Positions 43,202 to 55,487 are shown, numbered from the stretch's first letter. The stretch: DNA of 64,000 bases from Adiantum capillus-veneris (GCA_014529385.2 CM043964.1:105751087-105815086); one strand, 5' to 3'. The notes: generated from the sequence alone by a model not told the origin. Translations and numbers: made by a program.

Positions 43202-46126
43202 TGTAAAGACCCCAACCAACCAATACCAAGGTCGGGATGGGACCATTGACAGGTCTCTAGGTCTGATAAAAATCAAAGTCTCTAATAAGAAAAAATCCAA
43301 GGAATAGGCCTTTGCCATTGACAATGGCTTGGGTCTATAGCCTTAGAAGAAGACCTAGTCCTGTCTCGCAGCGGGAACAGGACAACGTATTAAAAGTCCA
43401 AAAAAACTATTTCGCCCCTATAACTGCCACAATTGGGCTAAGGTGTCCTCAACCAACGCTTTTTCCCCCCTAACAGATGTGAGGGCACAGCCGCTGGTGG
43501 ACTCCTCTTCCAAGTGAAGAAGTTTTCTAAACGTTCTAGTGCGCAGGGATGGATAGTTACCTGACTAATCAGGTCCACCCATCCTTGATTGACAACCTTA
43601 GTCAATCCCAACTTACCACCCCGCACTCACACATGATTCAATTATTTTCTAGTTACTATCACATTGTTTTAACACTTAAAATAATGATTTATTTTAACTT
43701 TCGGTCGCAGTAATTCCTTCAATCAATTATTAAAGACAACATTGAAAGCATTCTTTTAGAAAATAGACATCTTTAAACTTAAAACAGGGTACTGTCAATC
43801 AAAACATTGTCCATAATAACCATGACCTACTCTCTTCTTGTCTCAAGACCATCTAAGGGTGAAAAAATGGAACCCATTCCTTATTCATAATCCGGAGTGG
43901 ATAAACCCCCACCCAAGGTTCGGGGTGCCCACACCAAACCAGTTTCCCATACAACTGGGAGGCTCCCCTAGGATTAAAAATGGTATCCTAACTTATGTAG
44001 AAACATCAAGACATGACACGGAGTAGAAACTCAACGTTCATGGGGGTAACCGACTTATCCGTAGCTGGAAAGCTATCATTATCATCAAAATATACCAAGG
44101 AGTCGGAGGTGTCTTGAGATAAGTTGTCTTAAGGATGATCAATCATAACTTTCCTAATTCAACCAGTTTTAACCCAAACAATTTTTTTCTACATTATAAA
44201 TAAATGCACGTTGGAAGTTACCTTCCTTTTTCAGCCAGTTTATCTTTCCTAACTTTACGTATGCAATGCTAACTTAAAAATGAACTTTAAAATATTTTAA
44301 GTGAACAAAATAGAAATCCACCTAGGACTGCTCGGTCATCTGCTGCTTGGCTGGAGCCTGCAAACTTTCGTCGGTCGGCCTATGGCTAGGCCCAGCCTCA
44401 TGGTCATTAGTGGCTTTTTTTCGCTTGTTGATAACATCCTCTTCCTGAATAAGAGGATTTTCCCTGGTTCTCTTTGGAGCCATGTTGGCAGCCTTATAAA
44501 AAGACTTAATCCATTAGAAGTTTAATTGAATAATCTTCTTTTTCCTTGTTTACCCAAAAATAAGGATTTTTGGAGTAAGTAGGTATCTTTAATTGTCAAT
44601 TTGATGAGATGTTCCTCCTATAACTTTTTTATGCTATAAGTAATTTCCCATAATTACCATTTAATTTGGGAAGTCCTTTAACTAGGTTTCTCCTTAGTCT
44701 ATCTTCCATTTTAACCTTAGTAAATCATAAATTTCTATCCTCTAATGGGTTACTCTCCCTAAATTGTAATTGAATATGTTCTATCTTTAGTAATTTTCAT
44801 AAATTTGATCAAAAATCTTTTCTTCTTATACTTATGGTCTAAATTATGTAAAATTTTACTGATAGTAATTTATTATACCATCCATTTATTCTGAGGTAAT
44901 TTTCCCACCCTTCTATAGTGATTTTGGACCTCAAGTATTTATTTGGTTCCCTAGCATAATTATCACTAGTTCCCTAGTATATAATAAACCACTGATAAAT
45001 AACTCAAAGCATTTTGAATCAATTTACTAATTTCTCCTATTTAATTTGTCTTAAAAACAGAGTATTTCTGCTAAAGTAATTAGGTAAATTAATTATCTGA
45101 GCTTAAAATAATTATCACAGATTCCCAAATATATACTTAACCAGTGATAAATAGCTAAAAGTATTTTGAATCAATTTGATTATTTTCCCCTTTCATTTTC
45201 TCAAAAAAATAGTGTAAATCTGCCTAATTAATTAGAAAAATTACTCAAAAAATTATAAGATAATTTTCTTAGCTTAATGACTATCTAATGCAGCTCTGAT
45301 AATTACCTCAACTTAATCTAAGCTTAATTAATATATTTCCCATTAATTCATGGTTAATTTGGCTAATTTTAACCCTAATATGATAGGATAATTAATTAGC
45401 TTAACATTACCAAGCTTAATGACAACAATCAACAGAGAATAATTAATTAAGATAGGATTTATGATTAACAAAATAGATTAATCTAACCTTGCTAATTAAG
45501 AAGGATTAGGCTAATTACCATTTAGGTTAGTCAACCAGAGCTTAATCTCTAATGATTTTTGCATTGCGTTCTCTCTAGATGAGAGAGAGTGTGTCAAGGC
45601 TCCGAGTCTGTTCGAAATTGTGAAGCAAGGGTCATATTTATAGGTTTCTAGGCACTCGTAGGCTGAAAAATGGCAGTAACTTGTAGCCCAAGTAGCCCTA
45701 CAGGTCAAAAAATGCCCCCTGCTGCTAAATGTAGTTTGGGAGAGTTCATCATTACCCCACACAGTCCCCCTCAGCTTCCAAAATCGATTTTTACTATTTT
45801 TACTGATTTTTAATGATGGAACTGGAAATATCAGTAATTTCTAGAACCTTAGGATAAGAAAGTCTTTGTTAATAATAATTACTGAAACCATCCAATTTTT
45901 CTTAACTAATTGAATTCCTAGTGTAACCTTTCAGGGCCCGTAACTCTTCCAGATTTGATCGGAATCTGATTCTGAAAATTTCTAGCCCGGGGTTTGCTAT
46001 GCTTAAGATTTCAAAAATACCAATATTTGCCACGGTCGGACAATTCTACATTGCTTTTTTAATAATCATATCAGTTGAACTAAGCTTTATATAATCTTTA
46101 AGGTTTCAGAAAGTGGAAACCTTACA
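43202..46126 (-). repeat. 3' LTR of L4 (has both empty TTAA sites)
   Basis: 2925 bp. Aligns with the 5' LTR from its start (ccaaccaacca.tacc.ag.tcggg) to its end (ggtttcagaaa.tggaaacc). It keeps single TTAA sites at 44688-44691 and 44711-44714, where the 5' LTR has two 1.3-kb insertions. It has only about two of the 152-bp repeat units found many times in the 5' LTR. Confidence 0.92.
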
Positions 46127-46979
46127 ATCACCCCAACTTAAGAAGTTGAGATGCCCTCATCTCAACCAAAATTGGGAACATCTTTGAGAAGAGAAATTCA
46201 TCCTCCCAAGTGGCATCTTCGAAGGGATTACCCATTCACTTTTCCAAATGTTACTGGTTACTCTAAGAGTTCTTTCTAGTTTCTGATTGGAGTTGCTTGC
46301 TAGTCAATTTTTCCTCAAAAAAGTCTTAGTGTTGAGCCCATCTTAAATACCTTTACAAACCATTTGTATCATCTCAAAAACCAGGTTGAATCAATTTCAT
46401 AAAAGATCCATATATCCACCTTGTCAACATGAACACACTCGGTCTAACTGACTATTCAGAGCAATCAACGTTCGACAAGAATCATGTGTTTCAGCTTTGC
46501 CAATCTGAACGTGCTCGACGTGTTCTTGCCATTCTGAGCAATCTACGTTCGGCACAAGCTTCCACCAGTGCACCAGAGGTACCCACTCTGTGCTCTAACC
46601 TGGTTGACCAACAATATGTAAAAGGGTTTTAAGAAGTATCATACCAAGAGTTCTTTCCGGCTTCCTATTAGTCTCATACCTTAATATTTTCATATCTGGG
46701 TCATTTTCACAGGGAGTTTATCGCGTGCACAAGAATGTGAGTTGTTTTCTTGATAACTACCTCATTTCTACGATTCGAATTTTTCCTTCTTAACGAGAAC
46801 CTGTTTATCATTTGCTAGATCTACCCTTAATTTCTTGATTGAATACTAACTTAACTTTAGATTCATTAAGTAATTTTTGGAGAAGAAAGTCATGTATACC
46901 ATTACAATATATAAGTAACTCAAGTTTTTACATTATTGATTTATAGTGGTTTACAAAGCTCTAAGATTGCTAACTATGG

Positions 46980-47850
46980 CCAAGCAAGTGGCTCTTTTAT
47001 CTTTATTATTCATAAGGTTGGTTCTCCTATGATTGCATAAGATCTGGCTCCTCTTGATCTTCCTCTACCTCGTCCTCCATTTCTACCTCCTCGTACATTA
47101 TCTCCTTGATTTTGAGGAATAGCTCTAGCAGTAGTTTGAGGGTTTTGCTCTTTAGGACACTTATTTCTATAGTGCCCAATTTGATTGCATCCATAGCACC
47201 TAGAGTTTGGGAAGCTCTGCTCCAGGTTTACTACTGTAGCTAGTCCACGTTGTTGGTATCCTTGGTTGAAAGTTCCCCTCGCTCGTCCCCTAAAGTTATT
47301 AAATCCATTATAGTTCCTTATAGAGTTGGTTCCTTCCGCTACAAGAGGCTTAGCCCTGAGAAGGGCATCCTGTATTGATGTAGGCCTCATGGATTCGAGA
47401 CATGTACTCAGGGATTTGTTGAGGCCTTGACAGAAACGGGCAATTTGTTGCTCCATGGTCATCTGGGGAGCATAGCGTCATAAAGACACAAACTTGGTGT
47501 AGTACTCCTCTAATGAAATTCCTAGTTGGCGTAGACCAAAGAACTTGTTCATTTTGATAGCCTAATGTGCAGGAGGGAGATAACGTTCTTTGATTTCCTG
47601 CTTCATTTTCTCCCAACATGGACTACTCGTGGGATTATCTGCAGTGTTGCTTCCACCAAAGTTTGGCATCTCCGCTGAGACGGGACATACCCAACCCTGT
47701 TTGGTTTTCTAGAACAATTCCTATAGCTTTGAAATAGTCATCCATAGCATTTAGCCACGCTTCGGTATCTCGCTCTAAATTGGGTCCCTCTCCCTTGAAA
47801 GTAGGGAGTTGAACTTGCTTTAGTAGTAATTTTTTCTCTTAACTAACAGT
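46980..47850 (-). pseudogene. L4 gag
   Basis: Ty3-type gag in several frames. Upstream: VQLPTFKGEGPNLERDTEAW, FKAIGIVLENQTG and DAKLWWKQHC; then, with shifts, EIKERYLPPAH and SLEEYYTKFVSL. From 47462 the frame is open: MTMEQQIARFCQGLNKSL, RPTSIQDALLRAKPLV, a Gly/Arg-rich linker and a single CCHC knuckle CYGCNQIGHYRNKC. It ends in a second RGG-like stretch (GGRNGGRGRGRSRGAR) and a stop at about 47010. RGG boxes commonly bind RNA. No protease follows. Confidence 0.85.
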
Positions 47851-48099
47851 GTAAAGGCTATTTACGCAAGTATTTCCTTGAAATTAAATTAGTGGAATTT
47901 AGTACCAGATGAAACCTCTCTTACTTATGCTTTTAACTTATCTCATACTCAAACTTTTGCACACAGGATGAAGACAATTACCAACCCATAAACAAAACTG
48001 CTTATAGCATACTCATGAGAACCATAGTATGTACAAGAGTTAATACAATCCATGAAGATCCTACTATGTACAAGGGTGACGACAACCCTATACTAGAAT

Positions 48100-48560
48100 C
48101 TAGTGGACTTTGGGTGGATCAGATATAGGATCAAAATATACAACATCTTTTGGTCCATTAAAACTAGAGCCTACACCTATGGGCCTAATTCTACCTGGGT
48201 AGGTTACTTTAGACACCTGATCAAACACCCACTGATTTTGCGATACTTGGACATCATCTATTACAAGGGTTTCTTTTGAATTCTCCGTCCCAACGAAAAA
48301 GTATACTTCAATCACTTGAAGATCTTCAACCCATTTGAGTTTCTTCATATTTAGTTTTAAACCTTCTAATTCTCCCGCATCAATGAAGAAAATTCCACCA
48401 GATCCTGGCCACTTGATTCTCTAAGTGGAAGGAGAAAATCTATTATCCAGCCATTTCATCACTCTTTTTCGCATTGAATAGTCTCGGGATAGGCAAGCCC
48501 TCATAAACCTAATGTTGAAATCCAGGAATTTGAAGTAGTCCTGATGAAAATTTTCCTGCA
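48100..48560 (-). pseudogene. Extra ORF between the primer-binding site and gag of L4, unknown
   Basis: About 150 codons with one in-frame TAG: ENFHQDYFKFLDFNIRFMRA, RKRVMKWLDNRFSPST, stop, RIKWPGSGGIFFIDAGELEG, MKKLKWVEDLQVIEVYFFVG and ending FNGPKDVVYFDPISDPPKVH. Balanced composition and even hydrophobic pattern look like a folded protein. I do not recognise it. Its place upstream of gag is not the usual Ty3 layout. Confidence 0.55.
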
Positions 48561-48698
48561 AGGATAGGGGTAACTCTCTCTCTTCCTTCCACTCCCTCTT
48601 TTCAATTAAACACGTTTTTAATCAAATTAGTCAAAGATCACTTATTTCAACCTAACGCCTTACACTTTTCCCTAGGTCCAAGACTTTAATTAACACAC

Positions 48699-48710
48699 AC
48701 TCTGATACCA
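48699..48710 (-). other. Primer-binding site of L4
   Basis: Minus strand TGGTATCAGAGT, two bases inside the 5' LTR; matches the initiator-Met tRNA site TGGTATCAGAGC except for the last base. Confidence 0.88.
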
Positions 48711-50185
48711 CTTGTGAGGTCCCCAACCAACGAATACCGAGATCGGGATGGGACCATTGACAGGTCTCTAGGTCTTATAAAAATCAGAGTCTCTAACAAG
48801 AAAAAATCCAAGGAATAGGCCTTTGCCATTGACAATGGCTTGGGTCTATAGCCTTACAAGAAGACCTAGTCCTGACTCGCAGCGAAAACGGGACAACGTA
48901 TTAAAAGTCCAAAAAAACTATTTCGGCCCTATAACTGCCACAATTGGGCTAAGGTGTCCTCAACCAACGCTTTTCCCCCCCCTAACAGATGTGAGGGCAC
49001 AGCCGCTGGTGGACTCCTCTTCCAAGTGAAGAAGTTTTCTAAACGTTCTAGTGCGCAGGGATGGATAGTTACCTGACTAATCAGGTCCACCCGTCCTTGA
49101 TTGACAACCTTAGTCAATCCCCACTTACCACCCCGCACTCACACATGATTCAATTATTTTCTAGTTACTATCACATTGTTTTAACACTTAAAATAATGAT
49201 TTCTTTTAACTTTCTGTCACAATAATTCCTTCAATCAATTATTAAAGACAGCATTGAAAGCATTCTTTTAGAAAACAGACATCTTTAAACTTAAGACAGG
49301 GTACTGTCAATCAAAACATTGTCCATAATAACCATGACCAGTACTCTTCTTGTCTCAAGACCACCTAAGGGTGAAAAAATGGCACTCATTCCTTATTCAT
49401 AATCCGGAGTGGATAAACCCCTACCCAAGGTTCCGGGTGCCCATACACAAAACCAGTTGCCCATACAACCGGGCGGGTCCCCTAGGATAAAAAACAGTAT
49501 CCTAACTTATGTAGAAACATCAAGACATGACACGGAATAGAAACTCAACGTTCATGGGGTAACCGACTTATCCGTGGCTGGAAAGCCATCATTATCATCA
49601 AAATATACCAAGGAGTCGGAGGTGTCTTGAAACAAGATGTCTTAAGGATGATCAATCATATCTTTCCTAATTCAACCAGTTTTAACCCAAACAATTCTTT
49701 CCTACATTATAAACATATGCACGTTGGATGTTACCTTTCAATTTCAGCTATCATTCCTAACTTTACGTATGCAATGCTAACTTAAAAATGAACTTCAAAA
49801 GATTTTAAGTGACCAAAATAGAAATCCACCTAGGACTGCTCGGTCATCTGCTGCTGGGCTGGAGCCTGCAAACTTTCCTCAGTCGGCCTATGACTAGTCC
49901 CAGCCTCATGGTCATTAGTGGCTTTTTTTCGCTTGTTGCTAACATCCTCTTCCTCAGTAAGAGGATTTTATCTGGTTCTCTTTGGAGCCAGGTCGGTAGC
50001 CTTATAAAAAGACTTAATCCATTAGAAGTTTAATTGAATAATCTTCTTTTTCCTTGTTGACCCAAAAATAAGGATTTTTGGAGTAAGTAGGTATCTTTAA
50101 TAGTCAATTTGATGAGATGTTCCTCCTATAACTTATTTATGCTATAAGTAATTTCCAATAATTACCATTTAATTTGAGAAGTTCT

Positions 50186-51506
50186 TTAACACTAAGTTGG
50201 TAATGGGACACTTTTATGTCCACCATTTTCCTTGAATTATGTCAAGAGTTTCAAAATGGATTTTGAGGTGCTATCTATCTAGAAAGTTGTCTCATGAGCT
50301 GAAAAAAACTTGACATTTTTTTGGAATATCAATTCCATCTTTAACCTTGTGCTTGCACAACATTTCACAACCTAAATTGTGTGAAAAAACGCGTCCTGTT
50401 TTTGGCTTTTTTCAACTTTTTTGCAACTATACCACTCTAGAATTCATGCTTGTGAGGTCTATAATTTTAGAGAACTATCTTTAGTAGTCCTCAACATGTC
50501 TTGATGCTTCTAGGGAGAAATAAATATTAAAGTTGTAAGTTATGACCAAATTACAAAAATTATCAAATCCTGTTTTTAAGCCAATTTTAGCTCTTCTATG
50601 ATTTTTTTGGTGGCTTTCATGATATCCAAATGTAGTTTTGATTTTCTATGTCCCATATTGTAACATAAAGCTAATATTCCTTGAGTTTTTGGGCACCTAA
50701 TACCCTATTTTGCATAGTACACAACGATGGTTGGTTTTTTCTATTATAGAAGAAAACAAAACATTATAGTATATCAAGTATAGCTTTTTCAATATTGCTA
50801 GTTTCTTGTGACAACTATATGCATTTTGTAGGTAGTAACCATATCTAGTCATAAGGATCAAATTTGGCTAGATATTCAATAGTTTCTATGGGATTCTACA
50901 ACTCATAATGTTGAACCCAGTTTTTTCATGTTTGTTGTATTTAGCACTTCATCTTTGTCCCCAAGATTCCCCTTGGTAAGAGATGTATTATTCTTTTGAC
51001 ATGCTCCATGGCTCCTTATGAACCTAAATGACAATAGGGAACTAAGAAAACATGCATATATTATTTGTATTCAGCGTGGCTATAGAAACTTTGATGATAG
51101 GTTTGCAGAATGGTAAAAATTCAACTTTTTTGTACCTATTTCTTTTGGCAAAACAAAAAATAGTGAGTGAGAAGCAATCATATGTTCTGATCACCAACCC
51201 ATTGAAGTTAACAAGGGAATTTATCTCAAGTCCTACAAAAATCCTTAATCTTATTTTTATACAAAAAAACGTAAGGAATGACTGTTTTGATGAAAATGTA
51301 CTGGTCCATCAACTTTGGAGGCTTGGTGTGACCAAAAGATGAGAAATTTTACAAGTCTCTTATTTTTTACATGTGTAGTAGGCCTTGAACTATAACCTCA
51401 TGAAAGGATTTTACAAAATGAGTGGATCTACTATGGTTTTGGAGATTTTTTTCAAAACCCTGAAAGGACACTTTTATGTCCTGTTAGGTTACCAACCTAG
51501 TGTTAA
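50186..51506 (+). mobile_element. Element X: TTAA-flanked TIR element, piggyBac-like MITE
   Basis: Element 50190-51502 (1313 bp), flanked by TTAA at 50186-50189 and 51503-51506. The left end reads CACTAAGTTGGTAA and the right end complemented CACTAGGTTGGTAACC. Just inside, both ends carry the near-palindrome GGACACTTTTATGTCC or GGACATAAAAGTGTCC. The sister LTR has a single TTAA at the matching point, showing that one TTAA was duplicated. A duplicated TTAA with CACTAG-type termini is the piggyBac pattern. No transposase ORF; one 96-codon frame (51052-51342) resembles nothing. Confidence 0.8.
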
Positions 51507-51535
51507 CTAGGTTTCTCCTTAGTCTATCTTCCATT

Positions 51536-52863
51536 TTAACACTAGAATGGTAACCTAACAAGACATAAAAATGTCCTTTCAAGGTTTTGGAAAAAAACTC
51601 CAAAACCATAGTAGATCCACTCATTTTGAAAAATCCTTTCATGAGCTTATAGTTCAAGAACTACTACATATGGAAAAAATGATAAACTTGTAAGTTTTCT
51701 CATCCCTTGGTCACTACAAGCCTCCAAAGTTGATGGACCAGTGCATTTGGCCCAAAACAGCAATTTCTTACGATTGATTGCATATAAATAAGAGTGGGGA
51801 TTTTTGTAGGACATTGGATAAAATGCCCCGTTAACTTCAATGGGTTGGTGATCAAAACATATGGTTTCTTTTACCTCACTATTTTTCTTTTGGGCAAAAA
51901 AATAGGTACAAAAAAGTTACATTTTTGCCATTCTGCGGACCTATCATCAAAGTTTCTATAGTCACGCTCAATACAGATACTATATACATGTTTTCTTAGT
52001 TCCCTTTGGGCCTTGGGATTCAAAAGGAGCCATGGAGCATATCAAAAGGATAATGGATCTCTTACTAAGTGCAACCTTGGGGGCAATGATAAAGTGCTAA
52101 ATATAGCAAATATGAAAAAAATGGGTTTAGCATTATGACCTCTAGAAACCCATAGAAACTACTCAATATCTAGCCAAGTTTGTAGTCCATGATTAGATAT
52201 GGTTACTACCTACAAAATACACACAATTGGCGTAAGAAACTAGCAATATTGAGAAAGTTATACTTGCTACACTAAAATGTAGCGTATTCTTCAACAATCA
52301 AAAAACTCAACCATCATCATATACTATGCTATATAGCATATTAGGTCCCCAAAACTCAAGGAAGATTAGCTTTATGTTATACATTACATTTACACAATCA
52401 AAATTGAATTTGGATATCAAGAAAGCCACCAAAAAAATCATAAAAGTGCTAATTTTGGCCAAAAAACAGGATTATGCAATTCTTGTAAGTTGGTCATAAC
52501 TTTCAATTTTAACACTTGGCTCTCCCTACAAGCATCAAAACATGTTGAGAACTATGAAGGCCTAACCTCTAGCCATCTAAACCTCACAAAAATGAAGTTT
52601 AGAGTGATATAGTTGCCAAAAACAGGACCCGTTTTTTCACACAGTTTAGGTTCAAAAATGTTGTGCAAGAGTAAGGTTAGTGGTGAGATCGATACTCCAA
52701 AAGAAATGTTAAGTTTTTTTCAGCTCATAAGGCAACTTTGTGGATATATAGCACCTAGAAATTTATTTTCATACTCTTCAAATAACTCAAGCAAAATGGC
52801 CACTTAACAGGACACAAAAGTGTCCAAGGACATAAAAGTGTCCTGTTACCATTCTAGTGTTAA
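51536..52863 (-). mobile_element. Element Y: second TTAA-flanked element, inverted relative to X
   Basis: Element 51540-52859 (1320 bp), flanked by TTAA at 51536-51539 and 52860-52863. Ends: CACTAGAATGGTAACC and, complemented, CACTAGAATGGTAACAGG. It is the reverse complement of X along its whole length, with perhaps 80-90% identity by eye, and has one extra copy of the GGACA(T/C)AAAAGTGTCC block at its right end. The sister LTR keeps the empty TTAA at 44711-44714. Only 29 bp of LTR plus the two TTAA copies separate X and Y. Confidence 0.8.
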
Positions 52864-53249
52864 CCTTAGTAAATTATAAATTTCTATCCTCTAGTGGATT
52901 ACTCTCCCTAAATTGTAATTGAATATGTTCTATCTTTAGTAATTTTCATAAATTTGATTAATAACCTTTTCTTCCTATACTTATGGTCTAAATTAGGTAA
53001 AATTTTATTGATAGTAATTTATTATACTATCCATTTATGCTGAGGTAATTTTCCCACCCTTCTATAGTGATTTTGGACCTTAGGTATTTATTTGGTAATT
53101 AAATAAATTTGTTTACTAATTTCCCTTGTCTATTTGATACACAAAATCGGTTACTTTTATTGAGGATAAATATATAAACTATTTATCTGAGATTGAGGTA
53201 TTTATCATGGATTTTCCAAGGTGTGTTCTACCTCTGATATTTATATCAA

Positions 53250-54560
53250 AGGTTTTTGGATTAATTACTATATTCTCCCTTTTATTTTCCTCTAAATATA
53301 ATGTAAATTTACTGGAATAATTAGGTAAACTAATTATCTGAGAGTAACATAATTTTCACGAGTTCCCTAAGGAATATTTAACCTTTGATAAACAACGCAA
53401 GACATTTTGAATCACTTTGATAATTTCTTCCTTTTAATTTGTCCTAAAAGCAGAGTAAGTTTGCTAAAATAACTAGGTAAATTAATTATCTGAAGCTCAC
53501 ATATTTATCAAAAATTCTCGAAAATATAAATAACTCCAGTCATTTTGAGTTTAATTCCTAATTTCTCCTATTTAATTTTTCCTAATTTAATTCCTAATTT
53601 CTCCTATTTATTTTTTCCTAAAAAAGGGTATTTTTGCTAAAGTAATTAGATAAATTAATTATTTGAGCTTCATATAATTATCATGGATTTACTAACATAT
53701 AATTAACCTCTGATAAATAAATCAAATCAATTTGGCTCCATTTGCTAATTTCCCCTATTTAATTTGTTCTAAAAATAGAGTATTTATGCTAAAAGTAATC
53801 AGATAAATTAATTATCTAAGCTTTACATAGTTATCACGGGTTTTCTAACATAAAATTAACATCTGATAAATAACTCAACTCATTTTAAGTCTAATTGCTA
53901 ATTTTCCCTATTTAACTTGTCCATAAAACAGAGTATTTCTGTTAAAGTAATTAGATAAATTAAGTATATGAGCTTGACGTTATTATCACAGGTTTCCTAG
54001 CATGTTAATAATCTTTGATAAATAGCTAAAATCAATTTGAATCTATTTACTAATTTTCCTTATTTAATTTGTCATAAAAATAGAGTATTTTTACTAAAGT
54101 AATTATATAAATTCATTATTTGAGCTTCATATAATTATCATGGATTTACTAACATATAATTAACCTCTGATAAATAAATCAAATAAATTTGGCTCCATTT
54201 GCTAATTTCCCTTATTTAATTTGTCTTAAAAGTAGAGTATTTCTATTAAAGTAATTAGATAAATTAAGTATCTGAGCTTGACATAATTATCACGGGTTTC
54301 CTAGCATATAATAAACCACTAATAAATAACTCAAAGAATTTTGTATAAATTTACTAATTTTCCCTATTTAATCTGTCTTAAAAATAGAGTATTTCTACTA
54401 AAGTAATTAGGTAAATTATATATCTGAGCTTGAAATAAATATCACGGGTTCCCTTACATATAAATTACCACTGATAAAAATCTCAGAGCATTTTGAATCA
54501 ATTTGATTATTTTTCCCTTTAATTTTCTCTAAAAAACAGTGTAATTCTGTCTGATTCATT
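53250..54560. repeat. 152-bp tandem repeat array in the L4 5' LTR
   Basis: The anchor aGAGTATTT..NCTAAAGTAATTAG recurs at about 53453, 53627, 53775, 53930, 54084, 54236 and 54385, with diverged outer units near 53299 and 54540. Spacing is mostly 149-155 bp. The 3' LTR has only the equivalents near 45060 and 45210. Confidence 0.85.
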
Positions 54561-55487
54561 AATAAAATTACTCAAAAAATTATAGGATAATTTTCCTAGC
54601 TTAATAAGTGTCTAATGCAGCTCTGATAATTAGCTCAATTTAATCTAAGATTAATTAATATATTTCCCATTAATTCATGGTTAATTTGGCTAATTTCAGC
54701 CCTAATATGATAGGAAAATTAATTAGCTTAACATTACCAAGCTTAATTACAACAATCAGCAGAGCATAATAAATTAAGAGAGGATTTATGAGTATACATA
54801 GTCCTAATCTTTAATTTATTAACAAAATAGATTAATCTAGCCTTGCTAATTAAGGAGGATTAGCTAATTACCGTTTAGGTTAATCAACTAGAGCTTAATC
54901 TGTAGTGGTTTCTGCGCAATGTTCTCTCTAAATGAGAGAGAGTGTGTCAAGGCTCCGAGTTTGTCCGAAATTGTGAAGCAAGGGTCATATTTATAGGTTT
55001 CTGGGCACTCACAGGCTGGAAAATGACAGTAACTTGTATCCCAAGTAGCCCTACAGGTCAAAAAATGCTCCCTACTACTAAATCTAGTCTAAGAGAGTTC
55101 ATCATTACCCCACACAATCCCCCTCAGCTTCCAGAATCAATTTTTACTATTTTCACTGATTTTTAATGATGAAAATTGGAAATATATCAGTAATTTCTAG
55201 AACCTTAGGATAAGAAAGTCTTTGTTAATAATAATTACTGAAACCATCCAATTTTTCTTAACTAATTGAATTCCTAGTGTAACCTTTCAGGACCCGTAAC
55301 TCTTCCAGATTTCATCGAAATCTGATTCTGAAAATTTCTAGCCCGGGGTTTACTGTGCTTAAGATTTCAAAAATACCAATATTTTCCACGGTCGGACAAT
55401 TCTACATTGCTTTTTTAATAATCATATCACTTGAACTAAGCTTTATATAATCTTTAAGGTTTCAGAAACTGGAAACCTTACACTGAC

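Larger units (their letters stand above)
48713..55482 (-). repeat. 5' LTR of L4 with nested insertions and expanded tandem repeats
   Basis: 6770 bp. Matches the 3' LTR in 48713-50189, 51503-51539 and 52860-53090, and again from about 54480 to 55482. It contains elements X (50190-51502) and Y (51540-52859), and an expanded 152-bp repeat array (53250-54560). Confidence 0.9.
43197..55487 (-). mobile_element. L4: minus-strand Ty3-type element with giant LTRs, gag only
   Basis: Element 43202-55482. The 3' LTR is 43202-46126 (2925 bp) and the 5' LTR 48713-55482 (6770 bp, including 2.7 kb of later insertions and expanded tandem repeats). Both run TGT...CTTACA. Flanks are CTGAT (43197-43201) and CTGAC (55483-55487), a duplication with one mismatch. 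The primer-binding site TGGTATCAGA adjoins the 5' LTR and a purine-rich tract AAGTTGGGGTGAT adjoins the 3' LTR. The interior is only 2.6 kb and holds a gag with one zinc knuckle plus an extra upstream ORF. No protease, reverse transcriptase or integrase is visible, so it is a non-autonomous large-LTR element. Confidence 0.88.

Noticed and set aside
43838-44525. Frames inside the L4 LTRs (also at 48823-50033)
   Set aside because: LTR sequence; the frames are short and lie in non-coding repeat DNA.
51052-51342. 96-codon frame in element X as a transposase
   Set aside because: Too short, no DDE-like motif, and not preserved in the inverted copy Y as far as I can read.
50186-52863. Calling X and Y CACTA-type because their ends start CACTA
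   Set aside because: CACTA elements make 2-3 bp duplications; here the flanking triplets differ while TTAA is duplicated at both insertions.
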